The notes under the pieces are model-generated. The model saw nothing but the letters and a program-made list of their open reading frames with translations, made no database searches and was not told where the DNA came from. From assembly GCF_900188035.1 (NCBI RefSeq), contig NZ_FZNN01000002.1, positions 248,001-312,000 on the forward strand: a stretch of 64,000 bases of DNA, read 5' to 3'. Made by a program: the position numbers and the translations under genes. The DNA comes from Puniceibacterium sediminis (lineage in GTDB: Bacteria > Pseudomonadota > Alphaproteobacteria > Rhodobacterales > Rhodobacteraceae). Positions 43,476 through 52,848 of the stretch are shown one piece after another; within the stretch, counting starts at the first letter, position 1, and each line of letters opens with the position of its first letter.

Positions 43476-43946
43476 TCAGATATAGGCGATCTTGAGCACT
43501 TCGTAGGATTTGACGCCGCCGGGTGTCTTCACCTCGACGCTGTCGCCCTCTTCCTTGCCGATCAGGGCACGGGCGATGGGCGAGCGGATGTTGAGCAGAC
43601 CCTTTTCGATATTGGCCTCCTGCTCACCGACGATCTGCCAGGTCTTTTCCTCGTCCGTGTCTTCGTCAACCAGAGTCACGGTCGCGCCGAACTTGATCGA
43701 CCCGGACAGTTTCTTGGGATCGATGACTTCGGCCAAGCCGATGATGCCCTCGAGTTCCTTGACACGGCCTTCGATGAAGGACTGTTTTTCGCGGGCCGAA
43801 TGATATTCAGCATTCTCGGACAGGTCACCATGTTCGCGTGCCTCGGCGATGGCGCGAATGATGGCGGGACGCTCAATCGACTTGAGTGTCTTCAATTCGG
43901 TTTCGAGCGCGGTATGCCCCGCGCGGGTCATCGGTATTTTTTCCAT
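43476..43946 (-). CDS. greA: Transcription elongation factor GreA
   Basis: A 156-residue factor that rescues backtracked RNA polymerase by stimulating transcript cleavage. The N-terminal coiled coil carries the acidic tip in [20 protein letters not shown] (about 37-56). The C-terminal FKBP-like domain ends [20 protein letters not shown]. Length and start are normal for the family. It is divergent from the ETF-QO gene across 320 nt. Confidence 0.97.
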   Translation of the reverse strand: MEKIPMTRAGHTALETELKTLKSIERPAIIRAIAEAREHGDLSENAEYHSAREKQSFIEGRVKELEGIIGLAEVIDPKKLSGSIKFGATVTLVDEDTDEEKTWQIVGEQEANIEKGLLNIRSPIARALIGKEEGDSVEVKTPGGVKSYEVLKIAYI

Positions 43947-44266
43947 AGTCTTTCCGGCACTTGGGTGCGGCCTGCAGGGCGGGCCAGTTTCGAGTTATAG
44001 AGGTCACTGGCCAATCTCACTGGCATGTGTCCGGCAGCGTTGCAAGATTGAACCGAGCGGTACCCCTTTTGCAAGGTCCGTGCAGCGTCATGGGGCAGGA
44101 AAGCGCAGAACCGTGCCGCAAATACCTGAATTGGCCGACATCTGCCCCCATCCATAAGATGAAACGTCGTGTCACAATTGACCTATGCCGCGCTGCCGCG
44201 TTAGGTCATGGCGAAATATTGTTGTCGGGACAGCCCCTCGGGCAGCCCTTGTGCAAAGGAAGCGAC
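43947..44266. other. 320-nt divergent gap greA/ETF-QO
   Basis: No gene is supported. The longer open frame running into ETF-QO lacks any homology before residue 103 of that frame. CACTGGC is repeated at about 44003 and 44018. A TATAAC-like -10 for greA is possible near 43997-44002 on the minus strand, but I find no good -35. Confidence 0.35.
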
Positions 44267-45916
44267 ATGAGCGAAGTCACGCGCGAAGCGATGGAATATG
44301 ATGTGGTGATCGTCGGTGCCGGGCCAGCGGGCCTGTCTGCGGCGATCCGGCTGAAGCAGCTTGATGCGGACCTGAATGTCGTGGTTCTGGAAAAAGGGTC
44401 TGAGGTTGGCGCGCACATCCTGTCGGGCGCTGTGCTGGATCCTGTCGGCCTTGATGCGCTGATTCCGGACTGGAAGGCAAAGGGCGCGCCGCTGAACGTT
44501 CCAGTCAAGGACGACAATTTTTATATGCTGGGCGAAGCCGGACAGCTTCGGATTCCGAATTTCCCGATGCCGCCGCTAATGAATAACCACGGAAACTACA
44601 TCGTTTCCATGGGCAATGTCTGTCGCTGGATGGCGGAACAGGCCGAAGAACTGGGAGTCGAGATTTTCCCCGGAATGAGCTGTTCCGAGATCGTTTATGG
44701 CGACAATGGCGAGGTTAAGGGTGTTGTCGCTGGTGAGTTTGGCCGCAACCCCGACGGCACGCCGGGCGATGGCTATGAGCCGGGGATGGAGTTGCACGGC
44801 AAGTATGTTTTCCTGGGTGAAGGCGTGCGCGGATCACTGAGCAAAGAGGTGATCAACAAATACAGCCTGAGCGAGGGCAAGGACCCGCAGAAATTCGGCC
44901 TTGGCATGAAGGAAATCTGGGAAATCGACCCGGCCAAGCACAAGCTGGGGTCAGTGACGCACACGATGGGCTGGCCGCTTGGCAGCAATGCCGGGGGCGG
45001 ATCGTTCATCTATCACCTTGAGAACAATCAGGTCTATGTCGGTTTCGTGGTCCATCTGAACTATCAGAACCCGCATCTCTACCCCTACATGGAGTTCCAG
45101 CGGTTCAAGCATCACCCGATGGTGGCCGAGCTTCTTAAGGGCGGCAAGCGCGTTGCCTATGGCGCACGGGCAATTTCCGAAGGCGGATATCAGTCGATGC
45201 CCAAGATGGTCGCGCCCGGCGTGGCGCTGCTGGGTTGTTCCGTCGGAATGGTCAACGTGCCGCGCATCAAGGGCAACCACAACGCGATGCTGTCGGGCAA
45301 GGCGGCGGCAGAGGCGGCCTTTGACGCCATCAAGGCGGATCGCGCGGGCGACGAACTGACAGCCTACGAGACCGAGGTGCGCAACGGTGCCATCGGCAAG
45401 GACCTGTCCAAGGTGCGCAACGTGAAGCCGCTTTGGTCAAAGTTCGGCCTTGCGGCATCGCTGGCGGTGGGCGGGTTCGACATGTGGACCAATACGCTGG
45501 GCTTTTCGCTTCTGGGTACGGTGAAACATGGCAAGAATGACGCCGAGGCGACGGGCCTTGCCAAGGATTTCAAGGTCATCGACTATCCCAAACCCGATGG
45601 GAAACTGTCTTTTGACAGGCTGACGAATGTGGCCTTCAGCGCAACCAACCATGAGGAAAGCCAGCCTGCGCACCTGAAATTGATGGACCCGTCGGTTCCG
45701 ATCGACGTGAACCTGCCCAAGTATGACGAACCGGCGCAGCGTTATTGCCCGGCGGGCGTCTACGAGGTGGTGCGTGAAGAGGGCAAAGAGGCGCGGTTCG
45801 TCATCAATTTTCAGAACTGCGTGCACTGCAAGACCTGCGACATCAAGGACCCGAGCCAGAATATCCATTGGACCGTACCGCAGGGCGGGGACGGGCCGAA
45901 CTATCCGAATATGTGA
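44267..45916 (+). CDS. Electron transfer flavoprotein-ubiquinone oxidoreductase
   Basis: Membrane-associated FAD/[4Fe-4S] enzyme that passes electrons from ETF to ubiquinone; 549 residues, normal. FAD-binding VVIVGAGPAGLSAAIRLKQ starts at about 13, with the ubiquinone-site region GARAISEGGYQSMPKM in the middle. The cluster cysteines are in CPAGVYE and NCVHCKTCDIKDPSQNI at the C-terminus. The ATG at 44267 follows AAAGGAA. It links acyl-CoA dehydrogenases such as the one at 33.3 kb to respiration. Confidence 0.97.
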   Translation: MSEVTREAMEYDVVIVGAGPAGLSAAIRLKQLDADLNVVVLEKGSEVGAHILSGAVLDPVGLDALIPDWKAKGAPLNVPVKDDNFYMLGEAGQLRIPNFPMPPLMNNHGNYIVSMGNVCRWMAEQAEELGVEIFPGMSCSEIVYGDNGEVKGVVAGEFGRNPDGTPGDGYEPGMELHGKYVFLGEGVRGSLSKEVINKYSLSEGKDPQKFGLGMKEIWEIDPAKHKLGSVTHTMGWPLGSNAGGGSFIYHLENNQVYVGFVVHLNYQNPHLYPYMEFQRFKHHPMVAELLKGGKRVAYGARAISEGGYQSMPKMVAPGVALLGCSVGMVNVPRIKGNHNAMLSGKAAAEAAFDAIKADRAGDELTAYETEVRNGAIGKDLSKVRNVKPLWSKFGLAASLAVGGFDMWTNTLGFSLLGTVKHGKNDAEATGLAKDFKVIDYPKPDGKLSFDRLTNVAFSATNHEESQPAHLKLMDPSVPIDVNLPKYDEPAQRYCPAGVYEVVREEGKEARFVINFQNCVHCKTCDIKDPSQNIHWTVPQGGDGPNYPNM

Positions 45917-46097
45917 TCTTTGGTGCCGTCCCAACCTGTTTTCAATAAACTAAAAGCGGGCAGGGGGCGGCCGGGATTGCAATGCCCCGCCGTCCCGGTG
46001 TTCTAAACTGTGAACATCCAGCGGGGTGCCCTGCATTGCGCGACACTGGCACAAACGATACGTTCGCCAGAACAGAATTCATCGCGGAGTGAGGCAG

Positions 46098-47825
46098 TTG
46101 AGCAATAGGGCATATCACATACTGCAGGGCGCAGTTCTGGCAATCGCACTGGGGTTTCCTGCAGCAGGGTCGGCGAACAGTCTGGCCGGTGGTTATCTGG
46201 CCGCCCGGCAGGCAACGTATTCCGGTGATTACAAGGCGGCGGCCGATTACTACGGCAAGGCGATCCTCTTTGATCCGGCCAATGGAGAGATGCTGGAACG
46301 CGCGGTTCTGTCGAACATCTCGCTGGGCGATTTTGAACGCGCTGTGGCCTTCGCTGACCGGATGAGCGAGCAGGGGCTGGCCAGCCAGATCGCTTATATG
46401 GCGCAGATGGCGGGCTATGCCAAAGCCGAAGATTACACCGACATCATCAAACAGGTCTCTGACAACAAGGGCGTTGGTCCGCTGGTTGACGGGCTGGCCA
46501 GAGCCTGGGCCGAGTTGGGTCAGGGCGATATGAGCGCGGCGCTCGTTCAGTTCGATGAAGTGGCAAAATCGGACGGGCTGGGCGCCTTTGCCGCCTATCA
46601 CAAGGCGCTGGCGCTGGCCTCGGTCGGTGATTTCGAAGGGGCCGAGGCGATCTTTGCCAGCAACGCAGCAGGCGGCATGCAAATGACCCGCCGCGCGGTG
46701 ATGGCGCGGGCCGAGATCCTGAGCCAGTTGGAGCGCAACAACGATGCTGTGACGTTGATCGAAGACGCTTTTGGCCCGGACATCGACCCCGGACTGGAAG
46801 AGATGCGCGGCAAACTTGCGGCAGGCGAGACACTGCCATTTTCCCATGTGCGCAGCGCCCGCGACGGCCTGGCCGAGGTGTTCTATACGCTGGCCGGGGC
46901 ACTTTCCAACGAACAGAATGACGATTTCACGCTGATGTATGTGCGTGTGGCGGAGTACGTGCGCCCGGATCATATCGATGCGCTCATGCTGTCTGCGGAA
47001 TTGTTGGAAAAGCTGGGGCAGTACGATCTGGCGGTGCAGGCTTTCAAGAAGGTGCCGCGCGATATCCCGACTTATTACGCGGCAGAGCTGGGCCGCGCCA
47101 ACGCACTGCGCCAGAGCGGCAAAGTGGATGCCGCTGTCGAGGTGCTGGAGCAACTGGCCGAAACCCACGGCCACTTGGCGGTGGTGCAGTCCACCCTAGG
47201 CGACGTCATGCGTCTGCTTGAACGCTATGACGAGGCAGTCACGTCCTATACGGCGGCGATAGACACCTTCGATTCGCCCGATCAGGCGCAATGGTTCCTG
47301 TATTATGCCCGGGGCATCGCCAACGAACGGCTCAGCAACTGGGACGCATCCGAATCGGATTTCCGCAAGGCGCTGGAGCTGAATCCAGAGCAGCCGCAGG
47401 TATTGAACTATCTGGGCTATTCGCTGGTCGAAAAAAAGGAAAAGCTGGACGAGGCTTTGGCGATGATCGAACGCGCGGTGGCCGCGCAGCCGGATCAGGG
47501 CTATATCGTCGACTCTCTGGGATGGGCGTTGTTCCGGCTGGGCCGCTACGAGGATTCTGTCGGGCACATGGAGCACGCGGCCGAGTTGATGGCGGTGGAT
47601 CCGGTGGTGAATGATCATCTGGGTGATGTCTACTGGGCGGTGGGCCGCAAGCTCGAGGCGCGCTTCCAGTGGCGCCGGGCGCTGTCCTTTGTGGACTTTG
47701 AGCAGATGACCGAGGAAGCAGACCCCGTGCGCATCCGTCGCAAGCTCGAGGTCGGCCTTGATCAGCTGTTGTCCGAAGAGGGATCGCCGCCGCTGAGTGC
47801 CGTGACGGAAACGGATGGCAACTGA
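46098..47825 (+). CDS. Tetratricopeptide repeat protein, exported
   Basis: A 575-residue protein with a signal peptide ([18 protein letters not shown]) and many TPR units, clearest at about 20-60 and again at 320-520 (for example [23 protein letters not shown]). It is probably periplasmic and mediates protein contacts; no enzyme domain is seen. The start is unsure: I chose TTG at 46098 with GGAG 8 nt upstream; GTG at 46089 is an alternative. It overlaps ispE by 11 nt. Confidence 0.88.
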   Translation: MSNRAYHILQGAVLAIALGFPAAGSANSLAGGYLAARQATYSGDYKAAADYYGKAILFDPANGEMLERAVLSNISLGDFERAVAFADRMSEQGLASQIAYMAQMAGYAKAEDYTDIIKQVSDNKGVGPLVDGLARAWAELGQGDMSAALVQFDEVAKSDGLGAFAAYHKALALASVGDFEGAEAIFASNAAGGMQMTRRAVMARAEILSQLERNNDAVTLIEDAFGPDIDPGLEEMRGKLAAGETLPFSHVRSARDGLAEVFYTLAGALSNEQNDDFTLMYVRVAEYVRPDHIDALMLSAELLEKLGQYDLAVQAFKKVPRDIPTYYAAELGRANALRQSGKVDAAVEVLEQLAETHGHLAVVQSTLGDVMRLLERYDEAVTSYTAAIDTFDSPDQAQWFLYYARGIANERLSNWDASESDFRKALELNPEQPQVLNYLGYSLVEKKEKLDEALAMIERAVAAQPDQGYIVDSLGWALFRLGRYEDSVGHMEHAAELMAVDPVVNDHLGDVYWAVGRKLEARFQWRRALSFVDFEQMTEEADPVRIRRKLEVGLDQLLSEEGSPPLSAVTETDGN

Positions 47826-48666
47826 GGCCTTCGCCCCGGCCAAGATCAATCTGACACTGCACGTGACCGGGCAGCGGGCGGATGGCTATCATCTGCTGGA
47901 TTCGTTGGTGGTGTTTGCCGATATCGGCGACACGGTGCGTGCCGAGGCGGCTGGGGATCTGAGCCTTACGGTGGATGGGCCGATGGCCGCTGGTGTGCCG
48001 ACGGACGGCAGCAATCTGGTGCTGCGGGCGGCGCGGTTTCTGGCCTCCGGGCGGGGTGCGCGTATCACATTGACCAAACGGCTTCCGGCATCGTCCGGAA
48101 TTGGCGGCGGGTCGTCAGATGCGGCGGCGGCTTTGCGGGCGCTGTCATTCCTGTGGGGTGTGCCGGTGCCGCAGGATGTGCTGGCGCTGGGTGCGGATGT
48201 CCCCGTGTGCCTATGTCCCGTACCGCAGCGGCTGCAGGGCGTCGGAGAAGTGCTGACCCCGGTGGAGGGGCTGCCTGAGTGCGAGGTCGTGCTGGTCAAT
48301 CCCGGCGTGGGCTTGTCCACGCCGCAGGTGTTCCGGGCGCTTCGGAATCGCGACAATCCGGCGATGGCGGCAGAATTGCCCGCGTGGGGTTCAGCTCAGG
48401 CGCTGGCAGACTGGCTGAAGGGGCAGCGTAACGATCTGACGGCGGCAGCCACTTCGGTACAGCCTGAAATCGCAACGGTTCTGGGGGCATTGTCTGATGC
48501 CGGTGCGCTTTTCCACGGCATGTCCGGATCCGGCGCTACATGCTTTGCGCTGTTTGCGCCCGGAACCGGCGCCGCAGAGGCGGCAAGGAAAGCTTTGTCA
48601 GCCGCGCAGCCGCTATGGTGGGTGGCCAGTGGCAAGTTGCTTGGGGAAGGGGCCGGAAAGGTCTGA
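47815..48666 (+). CDS. ispE: 4-diphosphocytidyl-2-C-methyl-D-erythritol kinase
   Basis: GHMP kinase of the MEP pathway, 283 residues. [19 protein letters not shown] opens the protein, and the ATP-binding [20 protein letters not shown] lies near 98-117. [10 protein letters not shown] is the third GHMP motif. It begins inside the end of the TPR gene. Its stop codon lies within a long hairpin shared with the convergent prenyl synthase gene. Confidence 0.96.
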   Translation: MATEAFAPAKINLTLHVTGQRADGYHLLDSLVVFADIGDTVRAEAAGDLSLTVDGPMAAGVPTDGSNLVLRAARFLASGRGARITLTKRLPASSGIGGGSSDAAAALRALSFLWGVPVPQDVLALGADVPVCLCPVPQRLQGVGEVLTPVEGLPECEVVLVNPGVGLSTPQVFRALRNRDNPAMAAELPAWGSAQALADWLKGQRNDLTAAATSVQPEIATVLGALSDAGALFHGMSGSGATCFALFAPGTGAAEAARKALSAAQPLWWVASGKLLGEGAGKV

Positions 48667-48693
48667 GGAGAAAGCCGTTCCTCAAACCTTTCC
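48655..48693. terminator. Hairpin between convergent ispE and prenyl synthase gene
   Basis: GGAAAGGTCTGAGGA (48655-48669) pairs with TCCTCAAACCTTTCC (48679-48693), 14 of 15 pairs, and contains the ispE stop codon. There is no T-run on either side. It could act as a two-way stop or a 3' end protector. Confidence 0.45.
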
Positions 48694-48698
48694 CTGCT

Positions 48699-49700
48699 TC
48701 AGTTGATCCGGGCTACCACGTAATCCGAAAGATCGGTCAGCATTGTCCGCAACTCTGACTCCGGCAGACTCTGCATTGCAGCGCGGGCCGTCTCGGCCCA
48801 GCCGAGGGCATCCTGGCGCGTCGCCTCAAGCGTGTCGTGGCGGTTGAGCAGGGCGATAGCATGTTCCAGATCGCCGTCGCGCTGATCGCCTTTTTCGATG
48901 ACCCGCTTCCAGAAGGCGCGCTCTTCGGCGTCGGCCAGAGCCACGGCTTTGATCACCGGCAGGGTCAGTTTGCGTTCGCGGAAATCGTCGCCGACGTTCT
49001 TGCCTGTTGCCTTGGTGTCGCCCTGATAATCCAGCAAATCGTCCACGATCTGAAAGGCGATCCCGAGCGCGTCACCATAGGCGTGCAGCGCCGCAATGCG
49101 GTCTTCCTCCGCACCGGCGATCACGCCGCCTACCTTGGTCGCGGCAGAAAACAGCGCAGCCGTCTTGCCGCGCACCACCTGCAGATAGATGGCTTCGCTG
49201 GTGCGCAGATCCTGTGCCGCAGTCAGTTGCAGCACTTCGCCTTCGGCAATCGTTGCGGCCGCGTCCGACAGGATACTCAGCACCCGCATGTTGTCCGTTT
49301 CGGTCATGAGCTGGAACGACCGTGCGAACAGGTAGTCACCCACCAGAACGCTGGACTTGTTATCCCAGAGCAGGTTCGCCGTGGGCCTCCCGCGCCGCTG
49401 ACCGCTTTCGTCCACCACATCGTCGTGCAGCAGCGTCGCGGTGTGGATGAATTCAACCGTCGCGGCCAGATGGACATGATAAGGCCCGGCATAACCGCAC
49501 ATCCGCGCCGCAGCGAGCGTCAGCATCGGGCGCAGACGCTTGCCGCCGGCCTCGACCAGATGCGCCGTTACTTCTGGGATTCGCGGCGCATGTTCCGAGG
49601 CCATGCGCGTGCGAATCAGGGCATTGACCGCGTCCAGATCGACCGCAAGGGCCTTGGCGAGCCGCTCATGCGGCTTTGCTACAGCATCATCCAGGCTCAT
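48699..49700 (-). CDS. Polyprenyl (octaprenyl/decaprenyl) diphosphate synthase
   Basis: Long-chain trans-prenyltransferase, 333 residues, probably making the ubiquinone side chain. First aspartate motif LLHDDVVDES, second FQIVDDLLDYQGD, with GGKRLRPMLTLAAARM between residues about 50 and 70. Small residues before the first motif (HTAT) fit a long-chain product. The ATG at 49700 has AGGAG 7 nt upstream; a longer frame upstream has no similarity. IspB or DdsA cannot be told apart here. Confidence 0.93.
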   Translation of the reverse strand: MSLDDAVAKPHERLAKALAVDLDAVNALIRTRMASEHAPRIPEVTAHLVEAGGKRLRPMLTLAAARMCGYAGPYHVHLAATVEFIHTATLLHDDVVDESGQRRGRPTANLLWDNKSSVLVGDYLFARSFQLMTETDNMRVLSILSDAAATIAEGEVLQLTAAQDLRTSEAIYLQVVRGKTAALFSAATKVGGVIAGAEEDRIAALHAYGDALGIAFQIVDDLLDYQGDTKATGKNVGDDFRERKLTLPVIKAVALADAEERAFWKRVIEKGDQRDGDLEHAIALLNRHDTLEATRQDALGWAETARAAMQSLPESELRTMLTDLSDYVVARIN

Positions 49701-49754
49701 CAAACTCTCCTGCTCAGGCTCGACATCGCGCCGACCCGCGCTTACATCGGAATA

Positions 49755-49973
49755 ATGGAAGAGCTCTTGCGCACCAATGACATCACGCTGATCCCGCGCG
49801 CCCGCGCCCTTCTTGAGGACGAGGGTATAGACAGCTTTGAATTCGACGTAAACATGAGCATCCTTGAGGGATCCCTTGGCATATTGCCGCGTCGGCTGAT
49901 GGTGCGCTCTGATGATCTGAACGATGCGATGCGGATCCTTCGGATGAACGGGGTTTCCTTCGAAAGGGGCTGA
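49755..49973 (+). CDS. DUF2007 domain-containing protein
   Basis: A 72-residue protein that is one DUF2007 domain (MEELLRTNDITLIPRARALL, then GILPRRLMVRSDDLNDAMRI). The family resembles PII-like signalling folds but its function is not known. It lies 3 nt before the methyltransferase gene, and the two are probably co-transcribed. Confidence 0.88.
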   Translation: MEELLRTNDITLIPRARALLEDEGIDSFEFDVNMSILEGSLGILPRRLMVRSDDLNDAMRILRMNGVSFERG

Positions 49974-49976
49974 GCG

Positions 49977-50756
49977 ATGCAGGCCCAGACATTTCCTGAT
50001 GAGATGCTTAGCTGTGACGCCTTCCTTGGCGGCAAGTTGAAGCTGTTCCAGCCAAAGCAAGCCTATCGCGCCGGGATTGATCCCGTGTTGCTGGCGGCAT
50101 CCGTGCCCGCGCGGTCGGGCGATTCGGTGCTGGATCTGGGCTGTGGCGCGGGAGCGGCATTGCTTTGCTTGGGTGCGCGGGTGCCGGGGTTGCGGCTGTG
50201 GGGCGCGGAACTTCAGCCGGGGTATGCCGCGCTTGCCGCCCGAAATGCCGCGCTGAACGGGCTGACGGCTGAGATCGTGACTGCGGATTTGAATATTCTG
50301 CCGCCGCCGCTTTCACAGATGCAGTTCAACCATGTCATCGCCAATCCGCCCTATTTCGATCCGTTGCGGCGTACTTCTGCCCGGGATCCGGGGCGTGAGA
50401 CCGGGCTGGCAGAGGGCAGGCCGCTGGGGGAGTGGGTCGGGGTTGCCGCAAGGCGTACAGCCCCCGGGGGAACTGTCACGATGATCCAGAGCGCCGAGCG
50501 CCTGCCCGACCTTGCCGCCGCCATGGTGGCGCACCTTGGGTCTGTACAGCTCTGGCCGCTGGCGCCGCGTACCGGGCGGGATCCGCGGCTGATACTGGTG
50601 CGGGGTCGCAAGGCCGGCCGGGCGGTATTTCGCCTGCACGCGCCGCTGATTCTGCACGAGGGCGCGCACCACTCTGGCGATGTCGAAAGCTATGTCCCGT
50701 TGATCCGCGCGGTGCTGCGCGACGGAGCTGCCTTGCCGTTTCCCGCGCATGGTTGA
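49977..50756 (+). CDS. tRNA1(Val) adenine-N6-methyltransferase-like protein (TrmN6 type)
   Basis: A 259-residue SAM-dependent methyltransferase. The SAM loop VLDLGCGAGAALLCLGARVP is at about 50-69 and the adenine-N6 catalytic motif NPPY at about 122-125. Length and the LKLFQPKQAYRAGIDPVLLA start fit the TrmN6/YfiC group that modifies A37 of tRNA-Val. The target is inferred from the family. Confidence 0.92.
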   Translation: MQAQTFPDEMLSCDAFLGGKLKLFQPKQAYRAGIDPVLLAASVPARSGDSVLDLGCGAGAALLCLGARVPGLRLWGAELQPGYAALAARNAALNGLTAEIVTADLNILPPPLSQMQFNHVIANPPYFDPLRRTSARDPGRETGLAEGRPLGEWVGVAARRTAPGGTVTMIQSAERLPDLAAAMVAHLGSVQLWPLAPRTGRDPRLILVRGRKAGRAVFRLHAPLILHEGAHHSGDVESYVPLIRAVLRDGAALPFPAHG

Positions 50757-50810
50757 CGCTAGGGTAGGCAAATTAACGTTCTGTTAAGGCCCCAATGCGA
50801 CGAATACGTG

Positions 50811-50828
50811 ACAGAATCCAAATTCTGT
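50811..50828 (+). promoter_or_regulatory. Small hairpin upstream of ydcH-like gene
   Basis: ACAGAAT (50811-50817) and ATTCTGT (50822-50828) are a perfect inverted repeat around CCAA, 38 nt before the start. Could be an operator or a 5' leader stem. Confidence 0.3.
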
Positions 50829-50865
50829 GTTGCACTAGAGATCCAACCACTCACAGGAGGTCCAC

Positions 50866-51042
50866 ATGAGCTTGAGTTCGCACTTGCAGGAACTGAGGAA
50901 AAAGCACCAAACCCTTTCTGATGCCGTGGAGGCGGCACACCGATCACCTGGTGTGGATGACCTGAAAATTGCGAATCTGAAAAAACAAAAGCTGCGACTG
51001 AAAGAAGAGATCACACGTCTGACGCCCCAGACGGTGCACTGA
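50866..51042 (+). CDS. YdcH family protein (DUF465)
   Basis: A 58-residue helical hairpin protein: MSLSSHLQELRKKHQTLSDA, then LKIANLKKQKLRLKEEI. It matches the DUF465/YdcH family of small coiled-coil proteins of unknown role. AGGAGG at 50856-50861 is an ideal ribosome-binding site, suggesting high expression. Followed by a good terminator. Confidence 0.9.
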   Translation: MSLSSHLQELRKKHQTLSDAVEAAHRSPGVDDLKIANLKKQKLRLKEEITRLTPQTVH

Positions 51043-51107
51043 AACCAGTCCGGTCCGGCGCCATGACGCGCCGGGCCCCGATCAATGAAATTGCCAACTG
51101 TTTTGAG

Positions 51108-51135
51108 ACGCCCGTTCCCCGGAACGGGCGTTTTT
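51108..51135 (+). terminator. Rho-independent terminator of the ydcH-like gene
   Basis: ACGCCCGTT (51108-51116) pairs with AACGGGCGT (51123-51131), loop CCCCGG, then a T-run. Confidence 0.85.
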
Positions 51136-51171
51136 GCGTTTGCCGCGGGGACACGACGCGCATTGATCCCT

Positions 51172-51774
51172 TTAGTGTCCCGTCATGAATGCCTGCAGGG
51201 CGTCCACCTCGGATTGCACGATCTCATGCCCGCCGGGGTGCCAGTGTTCGATCACCCCTGCACCCTGCGCAGAAAGATAGCGCGAGAAGCCATGGGTCAG
51301 AGGCGCGGGGCAGATGGGGTCACGCTCGCCTGCGGTGATCAGGATACGGGCGCCGATAAGTCCCGGCTGTGGTGCCGGGTCCCAAGGAATAAGCGGGTGC
51401 ATCAGCGCGAGGTCAGTGAATATCTCGGGATGGGAAAACGCCACCGACGCCGCGATATTTGCCCCGTTGGAATAGCCCAGAGCGATAACGCGATCCGCGC
51501 CGACCCGGTTCTTTGCCTCCAGCAGGAAGGTGGCCATGGCATCGGTCCTGCGGGCGAGATCCGCCATGTCATAGACCCCTTCGCCGGTGCGGCGAAAGTA
51601 GCGGGCCATGCCGCCTTCGGATACGTCGCCGCGCGGCGAGACGACATGTGCTTCTGGCAGGATCTGGCTGGCAAGGGCGTGGAACTGAGTTTCGGACCCG
51701 CCGGTGCCGTGAAAGGTAAAGATCAGGGGTGCCCCGGGCGCGCCCTTTGTTTCGGCAAAGACATAGTCAGTCAT
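51172..51774 (-). CDS. Alpha/beta hydrolase, MhqD/carboxylesterase type
   Basis: A 200-residue serine hydrolase. The oxyanion segment TFHGTGGSETQFHAL comes first, the nucleophile elbow is GYSNGANIA (about 99-107), then ITAGERDPICP with the acid residue and HPGGHEIVQSE with the His. It overlaps the ring-cleaving dioxygenase gene by 8 nt. This pairing matches MhqD with MhqE/MhqO of Bacillus, which detoxify quinones. Confidence 0.9.
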   Translation of the reverse strand: MTDYVFAETKGAPGAPLIFTFHGTGGSETQFHALASQILPEAHVVSPRGDVSEGGMARYFRRTGEGVYDMADLARRTDAMATFLLEAKNRVGADRVIALGYSNGANIAASVAFSHPEIFTDLALMHPLIPWDPAPQPGLIGARILITAGERDPICPAPLTHGFSRYLSAQGAGVIEHWHPGGHEIVQSEVDALQAFMTGH

Positions 51775-52699
51775 GGATCGGCTCCAGATACTGGCCGACC
51801 AGAGCATCGCGCAGGTGTTCGTGCCGGGTGGGCAGTTTCAGCGCCTCGCCCAGATGGGCGGTGTCTTCGTCCGTGTCAAAGCCAGGTTCGTTGGTGGCCA
51901 CCTCGAACAACACGCCGCCGGGGGTGCGAAAGTAGATCGCCCAGAAATAATCGCGGTCGATCACCGGGGTCACCTGATAACCGGTGTCCATCAGCGCCTT
52001 GCGCACTTCGAGCTGCTTGGCACGGTTTTCCACGGCAAAGGCAACATGGTGGACCGATCCGGCCCCCTGTGTGGCGGGGGCGGCAGAGACTTGGGTGAGG
52101 TCGATCACGTTGGCCTCGTTCCCGCCGGGGATGTGAAGGCGAGTGATATTCTCGGCGGTTTCCAGCGTTTCGTAACCCATGAAACGCAGCAGTTCGGTGC
52201 TGGCGGCCACATCGCGCAGCCGCATGTCGGTCGAGTGGAATCCGCGGATAGCCACATCTGCGGGGACGCCGTTTGCGGTCCAGGGTGTGCGGTTGTCGCC
52301 GTCGGTTTCGACCAGCACAAAGCCGTCGCCATCGGGGCCATCGAACCGCAGCCGGGTTTCGCCAAAGCGTGTTTCCTCTTTCAGCCCCTTCACGTCAAAG
52401 GTGGCCAGACGGTCCTTCCACCAAGGCAGGGCACCCTTTGGGATGCTGAAGGCTGTGATACCCACCTCGCCCGTTCCGGGGCGACCACGCGCGGCGCGCG
52501 GGAAGGGGAAATAGGTCATCACCGTTCCGGGTGTGCCTTTTTCATCACCGTAATAGAGGTGATAGACGTCGGGCGCGTCGAAGTTCACGGTCTTTTTCAC
52601 CCGGCGCAGGCCAAGAACCTTGGTGAAAAAGTCATTGTTGCTTTGGGCACCACTGGCCATCGAAGTCACGTGGTGCAGGCCTTGGATCTGGGTAATCAT
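51767..52699 (-). CDS. VOC ring-cleaving dioxygenase, MhqE/MhqO type
   Basis: A 310-residue extradiol-type dioxygenase with two vicinal-oxygen-chelate domains: LHHVTSMASGAQSNNDFF near the start and SVHHVAFAVENRAKQLEVRK in the second half. Metal ligands are His in each HHV and Glu in the late LFEVATNEPGF. It resembles the hydroquinone dioxygenases. The start at 52699 gives the standard N-terminus MITQIQGLHH. Likely in an operon with the overlapping hydrolase. Confidence 0.92.
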   Translation of the reverse strand: MITQIQGLHHVTSMASGAQSNNDFFTKVLGLRRVKKTVNFDAPDVYHLYYGDEKGTPGTVMTYFPFPRAARGRPGTGEVGITAFSIPKGALPWWKDRLATFDVKGLKEETRFGETRLRFDGPDGDGFVLVETDGDNRTPWTANGVPADVAIRGFHSTDMRLRDVAASTELLRFMGYETLETAENITRLHIPGGNEANVIDLTQVSAAPATQGAGSVHHVAFAVENRAKQLEVRKALMDTGYQVTPVIDRDYFWAIYFRTPGGVLFEVATNEPGFDTDEDTAHLGEALKLPTRHEHLRDALVGQYLEPIHD

Positions 52700-52848
52700 G
52701 CGGTAGTCTCCTATCCTGTTGCCACAGCATATAGAGCGCCCATTGATTTGCACCAATTGGCGTATTTGCGGGGCTATGGTGCTATGGCGCACAAAAAAAC
52801 CCCGGTCCTTGCGGGACCGGGGCAATGCAAACCCTGATAGTCGTGGAT

